This document shows, piece by piece, positions 28,748-40,695 of a stretch of 64,000 bases of DNA; the first letter of the stretch is position 1, and each line of letters opens with the position of its first letter. Below the pieces are notes generated by a model. That model saw only the letters and a list, made by a program, of their open reading frames with translations, was not told the origin of the DNA and ran no database searches. The stretch spans positions 1 to 64,000 of the forward strand of contig JAREIK010011387.1 of assembly GCA_029783825.1 (NCBI GenBank). The letters are read 5' to 3'. The translations under genes and the position numbers were made by a program. This stretch comes from Sapria himalayana. Lineage: Eukaryota; Streptophyta; Magnoliopsida; Malpighiales; Rafflesiaceae.

Positions 28748-29799
28748 TTTTTTTAAGGTTTGTTTATTAATTTTAGACCTCTCTTTTGGCGGAGGAATAC
28801 CATTTATACAAACTATTTCTTCCCTTTTCCCTCTTACATCCATATCCTATTTCTAATGACTAGCAATAATGAAATTTTCCTAGTGCTAACTAGGAGCTTT
28901 CCAAAAGTAAAAAAAAAAACTATATGAGTCTTCAATCTTTACTTTACTCAAGGCTTCCATCTTTTATTTTCCTAGCACTCCATAGATCATCGCTACTCTT
29001 TTCCAAATTTCTGCCCTCTCTATGCTTTATATGCCCTATTTCCCTGCAAGAACAAATATTTCCCACTTTTCACATTACCTTGTCACCATGCTACACGAGT
29101 TTTTGCCGAGCCTTTTCTCTGCATGTTGTCTATCCCTTCCCTTGCCTTTCTTAATTCTCCGATATAGCTTTAAACTTTATTCTTAAGAGCTGTTTCAAGT
29201 CTGCTTAGCCGCATCTTGGTCCTTGTTGATCACCTAAACTAGACACTTACCTTTCCTAGATCCTTTTATTTAAAACATAGCACATGAATTCTGAAAATTA
29301 CAGACTTCTTATCCCCCTTTGTATACCTAACACATGACTTCATAGCTGTTTGAAATACATAACACATGACTATTGCAAACTCTTGCTAATTCCAGATTAC
29401 TTATAGTTCAAAAGAGCATGGATTGGTGGCCCGTTTAACGCTATCCTGAAAAATCAAAGAAACCAGAAACAAACAAAAAAAAAGAACAGAAAATTTCAGC
29501 CTTACAGCAGCTTTACTTTCACTGCTCATTAAATCTTCAACCTATGTCTAAAACCAAAACCAAAAACACAACCAAGCAAAACAAATTTCCAATATCCCAA
29601 GCTTAATAATTTTTTTTGCCTATCTTTTATTGCCCTCCCCACAGGACCGGGGTGGCTCTTCACTTGTTTCATGACCTCCTCCTGTAAAAAAGTTTATATC
29701 GGCAAAATTTTTTTTTTTTTAATATATCAGATTTTTTAAAAAAATTCTTCTCTTCCCCTCTTTATCCTTTAGATCTAATTTTTAATTTTTGTTTTTTTG
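28748..29799 (-). other. LINE 3' untranslated region and poly-A tail
   Basis: Non-coding on the LINE strand, starting at its 3' end with seven A (T7 on the + strand). It includes a purine-rich segment near 29640-29690 reading CTTTTTTACAGGAGGAGG on the minus strand. No conserved protein is seen; the + frame at 28924-29154 is antisense and unrecognised. Confidence 0.65.
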
Positions 29800-30300
29800 A
29801 ATTCTAATATATGGGAAACCTATTTTATCTAAACTTATTAAACCTTTATATTTGTCAGGGATATCTTTCTCTCCAAATTCTTGAAAACCACTCTTTGTAC
29901 CCTCTTCTGCTAATTTGTCTGCCAAAGCATTCACTTCTTTGAATATATGTATAATTTTTCCTTTAAGTTATATTAGTAGAGTTTTAATTTTATCAATATC
30001 TTTTTCTAGTTTCCATAGTTCTATTTTTCTTATTACTAAATCCACTAATAAACTCGAATCAACTTGCACTTGAATATTCTGAAAATTTTTATCTTTACAT
30101 ATTTGTAAACCTTTATGCAAAGCCATAACCTCTGCATCCAAGGCGAAGGAGGCTAAACCATTCATTGTGAATGCTCTTATCACTTTGCCTTCCTCGTTCT
30201 TATAACCCCCCCTCCACCTGCCGCTCCCATATCTCTTTTAAAGCTCTCATCCGTATTTAATACTAGACCATTACGTTGGGGCTTTTTCCATCTGATAATT
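29800..30300 (-). pseudogene. LINE ORF2 C-terminal RNase H domain (RVT_3-like)
   Basis: This domain would remove the RNA strand from the RNA-DNA hybrid during retrotransposition. On the minus strand the acidic residues of the RNase H active site can be placed in order: LNTDES (about 30265), DAEVMALHKGLQ (about 30140), VQVDSSLLVDL (about 30060) and VNALADKLAEEG (about 29925). A stop (TAA) lies between the third and fourth motif, and a frame change seems needed near 30210 in a run of G. The catalytic residues therefore survive but the frame does not. Confidence 0.8.
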
Positions 30301-30589
30301 TTAATTTCTAGTCTTTCCTTTGTCCTTGTAATTAGACCTCAAGCTTCTTTCCTGTTTTCATCTATTCCTACACTTCCAAGGTTAATAGGGCTACAGGCTG
30401 AGATAAATGCACATTCTTTTTTAATTTCTTCTAGAATATTTACTGCATTCATTGGAAGGTCGTCAAATATGCTTTTATTTATTGCTTTCCAGAGACACCA
30501 TACAGTAATGTGAAGGATGTATATCCTTAACCATTTGATGATCTTGTTCTTCGTTTACTTTCCTTCCATTTTTTTATTCTTTCTATTAG

Positions 30590-30830
30590 TACATCCGAGC
30601 CTTTTCTAACACAACTTATATTTCTAGTTTCTTCCATATGTTTTTAGCTATCTTCCTTGTTGAAAACAGATGATCCATACTTTCTATTTCTTGGTTACAA
30701 CATTCGCATCTAGATGCTAATCTTATATCTTTTCTTTTGAATGTGCTCATCAATCGGGATGGCTTTTGAGAGGAGTTTCCACATAAAAATGTTTATTTTT
30801 GTGGAAGTTCCTTTTTCCATGCTTCTTCAA
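30590..30830 (-). pseudogene. LINE ORF2 zf-RVT zinc-binding region
   Basis: The minus strand gives STKINIFMWKLLSKAIP, then RCECCNQEIESMDHLF, then a KNIW motif. This is the Cys-x2-Cys ... His pattern typical between reverse transcriptase and RNase H in plant LINEs. A stop and a frame change separate the two halves. Confidence 0.75.
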
Positions 30831-31160
30831 AAATCAATTGGGGAATTTTTTAGTACTGATCAGCTCTTTTACACTTTTTAATGTAAATTTTCCTTGAGCA
30901 TCTAAAGACCATTTCCATCCACTTTTAGTTAATATGGAATGATTTTCCACCATATTTCTCTGCTTATAATTTAATTCCAGCTTTTTGACGCTCTTTTGTA
31001 TTATTAAAGGCATTACTACCTAGTCCGTATCTAGCTTTATATATGCCACCCATAGGCTTTTGTTTTTATTATTTTTAATTCTCCACCAGTTTTTGCAGGC
31101 CCAAGATTTTGCTATATCATTGAGATTTGAAAAGCCCAAGCCAGCTTCTTTTAACGAAAA

Positions 31161-32090
31161 TCATAGGTCTTCCCATTTTTTCCAATGCAGCTTATTTTTA
31201 CTTCCACTTTTTCCCCATAGGAAGTTTGACATTTCTCTTTCTAGTTTTCTTATGATAGTTTTCAAGGCTGTAAAAACATTAGAGTATGTGTCAGTGACCC
31301 ATGTAATACATGTGTGATTAGAGTAACTCTTTCTGCTATGCTTAGCAGATTTTCTTTCCAACCTGTGATCTTTCGCATTAATTTTTCCACTAGGAATGCT
31401 AGGTATTCCCCCTTCAGCCTTCCCTCATAGATCAGGCATCCAAGATACATTAGCGCACCCTTTTTATGTATGAATCCGGTGATATTGTTTATCTTTTGAG
31501 CTAGATTTTCAAAGATTTTTCTACTATCATAAATTGACATTTATTCTTATTTAGCATCTGTCCAGTTTCTTCTTCCATTGTATTTAATAATTTCATCATA
31601 TGTCTTATGGATCGGTTACTGGCATTTGAGAAAATTATAATGTCGTCTGCATATGCCAAGCAGCACACCGTCGGTGTGTTTCTTGGTTGCTTATATCTAA
31701 CAATTTTCCCTTCACTCATTTTCCTTTTTCAAATTTACAATAAAGAGTTCTAGATAGATATTAAAAAGGGAAGGGAGAAAGAAGGGTTCCCTTGTTTAAG
31801 TCCTCTTGAGGTTTTAAATTCTTTGCCTGCTTGCCCATTTATAAGTATTTTAACCCATACGCCTGATATACATCTATGTATTAATCTATCAAAAATTCCG
31901 AGAAAACCCATTTTTCTCATTAAATAACATAATATTTCACATTCCACCCTATCAAATGCTTTAGAAAGATCTAGTTTCAATATTATATTACGTCCTCATC
32001 GACTTAGCTCCTATCTCTCTAATCAATTCTGAAGCTAGATTGATGTTTTCCATCATCAATCTATCTTTAACAAAACCTATTTGTTCTATC
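31161..32090 (-). pseudogene. LINE ORF2 reverse transcriptase
   Basis: This domain would copy LINE RNA into DNA at the nicked target. Minus-strand motifs appear in family order: IGFVKDRLMMENINLASELI (about 32070-32010), KLDLSKAFDRVE (about 31975) with the first catalytic Asp, RGLKQGNP (about 31805), CLAYADDIIIF (about 31665) with the catalytic Asp pair, LMYLGCLIYEG, then a thumb with KITGWKENLLSIAERVTLI, and FLWG followed by HWKKWEDL (about 31170). The catalytic residues are present, but the pieces lie in different frames separated by stops (for example near 31980, 31745 and 31510). Confidence 0.9.
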
Positions 32091-33004
32091 GATATAATAG
32101 ATGGAGGATTTTACTGAGTCTACTAAGAATAACCTTAGCTAATATCTTGTAGATTGAATTACATAAACTAATTGGCCTGTAGTCTTCTCCTGTCTGCGGG
32201 TTAGATTTCTTAGGAACCAAAAACAATATAAGAATTAGTCCATGCTTTTGTAATTTCTGCTCCTACAAAAATCCAAACAATGGTTATGACTAGCTCTTTT
32301 TTAATAATGTTCCAGCTACGTTGGAAAAACTCATTGTTCCATCCGATAGGACCTGCAGCGCTATCTTTATTTGCATTGAAAACTGCCTCTTTGACTTCTT
32401 CTTCTGTTGGGAATTTTTCTAAAATTTTATTATAATTTTCTGAGACTTTTCTTTCAATATTTTGAATTAATGTGTTTTTTCTCGGAGTAAATGGCTTACA
32501 TAATAAATTTTTGAAATATTCTTCTAATTCATTTTTTATATCCTCTTCTTTATCTAACCATTACCATTAAATGCTTTTAACCATTTTATTTTTTGATTTT
32601 GTATTCTTACTTTGGCCATTACATTAAAGAATTTTGTATTTTTATCTTCATCTTTTAACCACTTGATTCTCGCCCCTTACTTCCAAAAAAACTTCTTCCA
32701 TATGCATTCTCAGTCTTAATTAAGCTTTGGCCTTGTTCAGCTGGATACTTTAGCTATCGTCTTTTGATCAAACTCCATTCTAAGGTAGATACTTCCTGTT
32801 CCAATTCCTGAATATTTTTATTGATTTTTTCAAAAATATTCTTGTTCTATTTGCTTAATGCATGCCTTAAGTTACGTAATTTCTTCGCTAAAATTTGCAA
32901 AGGATTACCTGAAACATGTTTTTCCCATGATTCCTTTACTATGCCATCATACCCTTTATGCATTCCCCACATAATTTGAAACATAAATCCTTTATGTTTT
33001 CTTC
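32091..33004 (-). pseudogene. LINE ORF2 endonuclease-RT linker and RT N-terminus
   Basis: This lies between the recognised endonuclease and the core RT motifs and should encode the linker and the RT finger region. No long frame remains and I could not place individual motifs with confidence. Confidence 0.5.
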
Positions 33005-33680
33005 ACTCAAATGTTATAAGCAAAGGGTTATGATCCGAGCATGTTCTATTGAGATGCCTGACCTTTATTCTGCCAATCTTGTCCACCCATTTAGTGTTAA
33101 GTAGGACTCGATCCAGCCTAGACCAGATCACTTTCCTCCTCTTCCAGTTGTTGCACCATGTAAAATTAGAAACCTAGGAAGTCTGCTTCCATTAGATTTG
33201 CTCTTGAAATTGCCTCATAAAATGAGCTAATGCCATTTGGTTCAGGAGGTCTTACTCCTCTTTTTCAGTTAGCATTTCTAATTACATTGAAGTCTCCTCC
33301 AATAATCCATGGAGAATTTAATGCTGCTATTTTTTCCATCTCCTTCCATAGGGCTTTTCTTTCTTCCTTGGTATTACTTGCATACACCACAGATATAATT
33401 GGGTCTTGAAGGCTTCTTAATTTAAAGCTTATAATCTGCTCAGCTTCTGCTATAATTTCAATATCCATCGATCTTTTCCACAAGATCCATAATTTACCAT
33501 TTACGTTTGAAAAGGCCTTTTCGAGACCAAGAGCATTCCTATATTTATCTATCTGATCTTTATTTACCATTGGGTTTCACTAGAATGAATATCTTAATTT
33601 TAGATATTTTAATTAATCTTCTTAGTCTATTTAAAGTAGGAGAGTTTGCCACCCCTCTTAAATTCCAATATAAGCTATTA
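33005..33680 (-). pseudogene. LINE ORF2 AP-endonuclease domain
   Basis: This domain would nick target DNA to prime reverse transcription. The minus strand shows WNLRGV (about 33655), then ILVKP where the family has a conserved acidic residue (L-x-E-P), GKLWILWKRS (about 33495), WIIGGDFNVI (about 33295), RLDRVLLN (about 33110) and the terminal catalytic SDHNPLL (about 33030). The Glu to Lys change fits one G to A transition. A one-base shift follows at about 33567 and further stops follow the GGDFN motif. Confidence 0.82.
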
Positions 33681-34559
33681 AACATATTAAGTGAACTTTG
33701 CTTGTGCTCTAGTCGTGTACTTCAAATCATATTTCTTGTTAACATGTTTTTTCGAGTTTCTTGGGGGTTTGATTGAACTTGGTGGGGCTTGTTCTATTAT
33801 GCTTAATAGTTGAATTTTTTCCAGGCTTTTGCTCATTTTTTTAATAGCCTCCAATGCCCTCTCTCTCTCTTGCGGGATATTACTCCTTATTTTCTATTTT
33901 CTTATTTCTGAATCGTTATGTGTTAATTTTGATTCGATCTTAGTTTCTCGCATGATTGTGTTTATTAAGGGCCATCTTTTTGCATCTGTTTCTTCCTCCG
34001 ATAGAAGATCATCCTCCTCCCAGTTAAATTCTACCATTTTCTCCACTATTTTTGTCTCTCTTACCCCCTCCCTTCTCTTACTTCTAGCTTTCTTTCCTCT
34101 TCTATCTTCTAGCCCCTTTACTCCCCATTCAGCCTCCTTGGATGTCTCCTCTAACCACTTTCTGATATCTGCCATTTTTCCCCTTCTAAATGCTTTTCTA
34201 GCCTTGTATCATTCCTTATGTCTCCCTTTTTCTCTGCCCTTTCTGCCTTCCTCTCACTTTCCTCAGCCTTTTCTAGTAATCCCTTTTCTACCCCATCCCC
34301 CCATTATCTCCTCTGGGCTTTCTTCCATTCCTCTAATGTGCTCTTATGCTTTGATATTTCTGCCTCTTCTATGCTATTCCCTGCTCGTCTTTCTCCCTCT
34401 CTATTTTATCCTCCCCTTTGCCCTTGTCACCATCTCATATACCCTGCCCATTTTTTACCCATTCACTCCCTTTCCATTTTCTCTATTCTTACTGAACTTC
34501 CCCTCTCTCTTCATCCCTCCACCTAGCCATGCAAACTTCTTCCTCATGCACCATTCTGT
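33681..34559 (-). other. LINE ORF1 tail and inter-ORF region
   Basis: On the LINE strand this is purine-rich, giving charged Glu/Lys/Arg-rich frames such as 34175-33894. That fits the variable tail of a plant LINE ORF1, but no domain is recognised. The 264-aa + frame at 33829-34623 is the pyrimidine-rich antisense of this segment (Ser/Leu/Pro-rich) and is not a gene. Confidence 0.5.
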
Positions 34560-35149
34560 GGGCAGTATGTGTAGCATCTTGGGATGGATTATGGATGGAC
34601 TTCCTACCAGAATCCATTGGTAAGGTCACTGCCTATCCACACTCTACTCGGTAGAGGGAGCCTAATGTCAACTTCCACCAAATCCTAGCGACACTAGGTC
34701 TAGTTATACATGCTGTAACTTCATCTAGAAGCCAAGGTTTACCGAAGCAGAGTCCAATAGAGTAGAGAGATAGCTTGTTAAAGAAGTGCAAGGGGAAGTT
34801 TCGCTAAGTTAATCCATACCAGTGCGTGAGAGGATTCCTCAAGAGGTATGAAGCTCTGCGACCATTGAAGATGCGCACAGGGCAGCCCCGTGATGCTCCA
34901 CTGTCCTCTGCCCCATATTCGGAGGAAGTCGTCTTCTTTCTTGAACTTGAAGAAAGCGTGCTTGCCATCATACCATACAAGCTTCACCATTGCCCGTAAC
35001 TTCAAGGAAGCGAAGAAATCATAAATGGCATTAATTTCAGGCCGACCGTGCGAGAATTTTCCAATGAGAGTGAGCTCGAATGAGTCTTCCAGTTTATTGA
35101 TTTCTTCCTTCGAAAATAGGAATACGGGAGACTCCATTTTTTCCTTCAA
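34560..35149 (-). pseudogene. LINE ORF1, DUF4283-type nucleic-acid-binding protein
   Basis: This would be the RNA-binding ORF1 product of the LINE. From the ATG at 35149 the minus strand reads through LIGKFSHGRP, MVKLVWYDGKHAFFKF, DFLRIWGRGQW and HALVWINLAKLPL, the DUF4283 pattern. The first frame stops at about 34778. The family sequence continues in another frame (FFNKLSLYSIGLCFGKPW, then TRPSVARI) down to about 34640, so a one-base shift near 34790 broke the gene. The start is chosen because leader sequence without a domain lies upstream. Confidence 0.78.
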
Positions 35150-35297
35150 AGTTCAGAAAAATGGGCACGGCTTCTTTGAAGAGAGATGAGAACAATTTCT
35201 TATTAGAGAGCAATTTGGAATTCCCCATTTTTAGCTTGATTTTGAGCTTTCTTCTTCGCTCAAAAATGGCATTTTCTCTCTCTAAGATTTCTTATCA

Positions 35298-35316
35298 TCT
35301 ATCTATCTATCTTTCT
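35298..35316. repeat. LINE target-site duplication, copy at the 5' end
   Basis: Nineteen bases identical to 28729-28747, directly next to the LINE 5' end. Confidence 0.7.
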
Positions 35317-36629
35317 ATATGGCTATATGTGTATCTAACTAACTCTATATTTGTCTAACTATCTATAATATATATATATATCTATTTATTTGTCTAACTG
35401 TCTATTTAGATTTTTGTCTAATCAATCTATCTATTATCTATTTGCTATACCTGTCTATATATCTATCTATCAATGTCTCTATATATCTATCTATGTATCT
35501 TTGTATTTTTTTGTCTCTCTCTATTTGTCTATATGTTGATCTACCTATTGGTCTATTATTCAATCAATCTGTCTATCTATATATTTTTCTATCTATTTGT
35601 CTATCTATTTATTTCCTATTAGTCTATTTCTCAAAGAATCTATCTATTTATCTATCTTTTTGTCTATTTATCTATTTGTCTAAATGTCTATCTGTCAATC
35701 TTTCAAATCAGTAAATCAATCTATCTATGCACGTATCTATTTCTCTATTTGCCTATCTATCTATTTCTTTATCGATCTATATGTCTATTTTTCTATCTTT
35801 CTTACTATCTAATGATATATCTTTCTAACTCTTTAATAAGTCTATCTATCTATATATCAAAATATCTATTGGTTAATCTTTCCATGTATCTATTTGTCTA
35901 TCTGTATATCTATCTATCTATCTGTCTATCTATCTGTTTCTCTATCTATATATCTATCTACCTATATGTATGTCTATCTATATATCTATCTATATAATAA
36001 TCTATATAACTATCTATATTTATTTATTAATTTATTTATTTATTTCTTTCTATCAATCAATCAATCTATCTATCTATCTACCTATCTATTTGTCTATCCA
36101 TCTATCTATCTCTATCTATCTATCTATCAGTTTATCTATGTATCTATCTATCATTCTATCTAGCTATCTATCTATATCTATCTTTCTATCTGTCTACCTA
36201 TTTATCTATCTATTTATATATCTACCTATTTATCTGTCTATATGTATATCAATTTGGCTATTTTTCTATCTATCAATCTAAATATCTAACTATTTTTCAA
36301 TTTGTTTATCTATCTATCTTTCTATTTATATATCTGTCTATCTGTCTATTTATCTATATGTCTATTTTCTAGCAATCAATTTGTCTATCTATCAATCTAT
36401 ATTTTAATCTATCTATCTATCTTTATGTTTATCTATCTATTTTATATCATTATATCATTCTATCTATGTATCTATCTATTTATATATCTTTCTACTTGCC
36501 TATCTATATATCTATCTAAATATATCTCTATCTTTCTTTATATTTATCTAACTATTTTTCTAGCTATCTGTGGATCTGTCTATATGTTTATCTATCTATC
36601 AATATTTCTATCTAGTTATCTATCTATCT

Positions 36630-36780
36630 ACATGTCTACCTTTCTACCTCTTGACCTCTATACCTATCTTTCTGCCTACATTTCTACCTTTCGACCTCTC
36701 TTCCTATCTTTCTATCTACCTGTATATCTATCTACATATCTACATGTATACCTGTCTACCTATCTACATGTCTACCAATA
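36630..36780 (+). repeat. CTAC-rich island 5
   Basis: Contains CATGTCTACCTTTCTACC, then two TTTCTACCT(C/T)(T/C)(T/C)GACCTCT-like units, and CTACCTATCTACATGTCTACC. Internally repetitive at about 50 bp. Confidence 0.75.
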
Positions 36781-38174
36781 TATATATATATATATATCCG
36801 TAAATCTAAATATCTTACAATCTTTCTTTCGATCGGTCTATTTGTTTATCCATCTTTTGTGTATATGTCTATCCGTGTATTTGTCTATCTGTCTATATGT
36901 CTTTCAATAATTTTATATATTTGTATATCTGTATATATGTCTATCTATCTATCTGTCTTCTATCTATCTATCTATCTATCTATCTGTCTGTCTATCTTTT
37001 AATCTTTCTATCTGTCAATCTATATATTTGACTATATGTTTATCTATATATCTATCTATTTGTCTATAAGTTTATCTCTCTATCTGTCTATCTATCTATT
37101 GGTCTATCTATCTATTTGAATATATGTCTATCTATGTATATGCCTTTCTAACTATCAGTCAATTATTCTATCTATCTATCTTTGTATATATCGATCTTTC
37201 TATCAAACTATATATTTATCTATCAATCTATTTATTTATATTTCTAAAAATTTCTCTATTTATCTATCTACTAATATATCTATCTATCTATATATTTGTC
37301 TATCTATCTATAGATCTAACTATAAATCATTCTATCTATTTATCTATCTATCTATCTATCTATTTGTCTATCTGTCTATCTACCTATCGGTCTATCTATT
37401 TATCTATCTATCTATCTCTCTATATAACAATCTACTATATACCTATGTATGTAAAAATTTATCTATTTAATAATCTATATATCTATTTGTCTATTTATAA
37501 ACCTATCAATCTATCTATCACTCTATTTATCAATTTATCTATCTAACTTTTTGTCAATCTGTCAATCTGTTTATTTATCTATATATTTATGTGTCTATTT
37601 ATTTATATTTCTATCTACCCACCTATTTATCTATCTATATGTCTATCTATCTGTCTATATAGCGGTCTATTAACATGTCTTTGTATCTAGCTTTCAATAT
37701 CTATCGAAATATCTATCTATCTATATATCTATCAATCTTTCTATCTTTCTATTATTTTATCATTCAATCTATCTATCTATTAATCTATTTATCTAATTGA
37801 AAATCTATCTATCCTTCAATATATTTATCTATCTAACTAACTATTTGTCTATCAATCTATTTGTCTATGTGTCTATTTTACTATCTATCTATCTATATAA
37901 CTTTCTATATATCAATCTGTTTATCTGTCTATCTACATTTCTTTCTATATATATTTCTATATATATACTTGTTTATTTATCTATTTGTCTATCTTTCAAT
38001 CTGTCTAATAGTCTATTTGTATAATTGTCTATCTATCTTGTTGTCTATCTATCTATCACTCAATCTGTCTATCTCTCTCTCTATCTATCTATCTATCCAT
38101 CTATAATCTATATAACTATCTATCTATTAGTCTATCTAACTATTTATCTTTTTGTCTTTTTATGTATTTATTTG

Positions 38175-38310
38175 TCTGTCTACATGTCAACCTCTTTACC
38201 TCTCTACCTATCTTTCTATCTACTTCTCTACTTCTATATCTGTATACTTGTCAACTTGTCTACCTGCCTACTTATCTACTTGTCTACCTATCTACCTATC
38301 TATATATAAG
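38175..38310 (+). repeat. CTAC-rich island 6
   Basis: Contains CTACATGTCAACCTC, ACTTGTCAACTTGTCTACC and ACTTGTCTACCTATCTACC. It shares the CATGTC(T/A)ACCT and ACTTGTCTACC words with islands 4 and 5. Confidence 0.75.
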
Positions 38311-38955
38311 TATCTATATGTCTATCTATTTATTTGTTTATATGTCTATCTTTCTATTTGTCAATAAATAAATCTATATGTCTATTTTTCTATCTATCTA
38401 TGTTTTTATCTGTCTATCTATTTACCTATCTATATGTCTATTTGTCTTCTAAATATTTTTTATCTGTCTATTTGTATATTTATCTATATTTATATTATAT
38501 ATTTGTAGATTTATCTATTTCTCTATCAGTCTATCAGTCTATCTATTTTCTATCTATTTGTCTATATATCTATTTATCTGTCAATCTATGTATCTGTCTA
38601 TCTATAAATCTATCAATCTATATATTTTTCTATTTGTCTATCTATATATCTATCAAATTGTCTTTTTGTCTATTTTTCTATCAATCAATCAATCTAGAAA
38701 ATTTGAATACATGTCTATTTGAGTATCTGTGTATATATCTATATGTCTTTTAGTCTATTTGTCAATCTTTCTATCTATCTATCTATCTTCTTTCTATATA
38801 ACTATATATCTATTTATTTATCTATTTATCTATCTAAATAGCTATTTGTCTATATGATCAATCTATCAATCTATCAATCAATCAATCTATCTATCTATAT
38901 GCCTTATATCTATCTATCTATCTATTTTTCTACATATTTATCTGTCTATTTATAT

Positions 38956-39365
38956 GTCTATCTATTTATCTATTTCTCTATCTAAATATATATCATCTAA
39001 AAATCTATCAAGTAAAAATCTCTCTATCTATTTATCTATTTTTACAATTGTCTATATGACTACCTATATATCTATATATATCTCTCTCTATCTATCAATT
39101 TGTCTATTTAACAATCTATAAATCTATCTATCTATTTATCTTTTCTGTCTATTTATATGTCTATCTATTTATATATTTCTCTATCTAACTATATATCATC
39201 TAAAAATCAATCAAGTAAAAATCTCTCTATCTTTTTATCTATTTATCTATTTATACAATTATCTATATGACTACCTATATATCTATATATATCTCTCTCT
39301 ATCTATCAATTTGTCTATTTAACAATCTATAAATCTATCTATCTATCTATCTATCTATTTATCTT
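38956..39365 (+). repeat. 202-bp tandem duplication inside the TCTA tract
   Basis: Two consecutive copies share rare words in the same order: ATATATCATCTAAAAATC, AAGTAAAAATCTCTCTATC, CTATATGACTACCTATATATC, TTTGTCTATTTAACAATC and TATTTATCTTTT. The offset is about 202 bp with only a few differences, so it is a recent event that cannot be single-unit slippage. Confidence 0.9.
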
Positions 39366-40569
39366 TTGATCTATCTATCTTGTGTTTATCTATCTATTTA
39401 TCTATCTAACTATCTATCTAGCTGTGTATCTACTTGTCTTTCTATCAAGCTTTCAATCTATCTATCTAAATATCTATCTATCTGTATGTCGATTTATCTG
39501 TCAATGTTTCTATCTTACTATCACTATATCATTCTATCTGTCTATCTATTTATTAATCTATTTATCTAACTAACTATCTATCCTTCCTTCTATCTATTTA
39601 TCTAACTAACTAACTATCTATCTATCTATCTATTTGTTTATCTATTTGCTTTTCTATCCACCTATCTATCTTACTATTTATATTTTAGTCTATCTTTCTA
39701 TCTATCTATCTATTTTTTAGATGCCTAACTCTCTATCTATCTATCTATCTATCTGCTTATTTTCAATCTGTCAATATATCAATCTATAAATATATCTATC
39801 AGTCAATCTGTGTCTATCTATCTATCTATCTACTTGTCTATCTGTCTATTTATCAATCTGTTTATTTATCTTTCTATCTATCTATCTATACAACTATCGA
39901 TCGATCTATCAATCCATCTATCTGTCGATCTATCTATTTGTCTATTTGTCAATCTGTCTTTCTATTAGTCTATCTATCTTTCTAACAATGAATTTATCTG
40001 TCTATCTATCTATCAATATGTCTATCTTTCTATCTTTAAATCCATATATCTAATTGTGTCAATATGTCAATCTATCTATCTTCTATCATCTATCTATCTA
40101 TTATTTTATCTATCTATCTTTTATTTATTTATGTCTCTATCTATCTATCTCGATGCATATTTATCTATCTATATATATGTATTTATGTCTATATTTCTAT
40201 CTATCTATCTCTCAATCTATTAGTTAATCTATCTATATATCTATCTATATGTCAGTCTGTCTATGTGTCTATCTATCTATCTATCTATTAATCTATCAAT
40301 ATGTTAATCTACCTTGCATATATCTATTTATCTATCTTTCTATGTTTCTATCTGTCTATCTATATGTCTATATTTATTACTGTTAATCTATCTATTTTCT
40401 ATCTATCTATCTATCTATCTTAATTTCTATCAATCTATATTTCTATCTGTCAATTTATAAATATTTCTATTTATCTATATGTTTATCTGTCTAACTATCT
40501 ATTTATCATTAATCTATATATCTGTCTATCTATCTGTCTGTCAATCAATCAATCAATCTATCTATCTAT

Positions 40570-40695
40570 GTGATTATCTATTTCACTATATATCTATCTA
40601 TCTTTTTGGCTATCTATCTATCTGATTATCTATGTGTCTATATATCTATCTATCTTTTTGGCTATCTATCTATTTGATTGTCTATGTGTCTATAT
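40570..40695 (+). repeat. 52-bp tandem duplication inside the TCTA tract
   Basis: The word TATCTTTTTGGCTATC with the following TATCTATGTGTCTATATAT occurs twice, offset by about 52 bp (40601 and 40653). Confidence 0.85.

Larger units (their letters stand above)
28748..35297 (-). mobile_element. Near full-length L1-like plant LINE, degenerate
   Basis: On the minus strand the order is: 5' leader, ORF1 with a DUF4283-type domain, ORF2 with AP-endonuclease, reverse transcriptase (YADD), zf-RVT zinc region and RNase H, then a 3' UTR and a short A tail at 28748-28754. The 6.55-kb length and full domain set fit an essentially complete plant LINE. Nineteen identical bases flank it (28729-28747 and 35298-35316). 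All ORFs carry frameshifts or stops, so this copy is inactive. Insertion into an existing TCTA tract makes it younger than that part of the tract. Confidence 0.88.

Noticed and set aside
28924..29154. 76-codon + frame in the LINE 3' region
   Set aside because: Antisense to the LINE 3' UTR, with no recognised domain.
33829..34623. 264-codon + frame as a host gene
   Set aside because: It is antisense to the LINE ORF1/inter-ORF region, pyrimidine-rich, and gives Ser/Leu/Pro-rich low complexity. The LINE strand explains the sequence.
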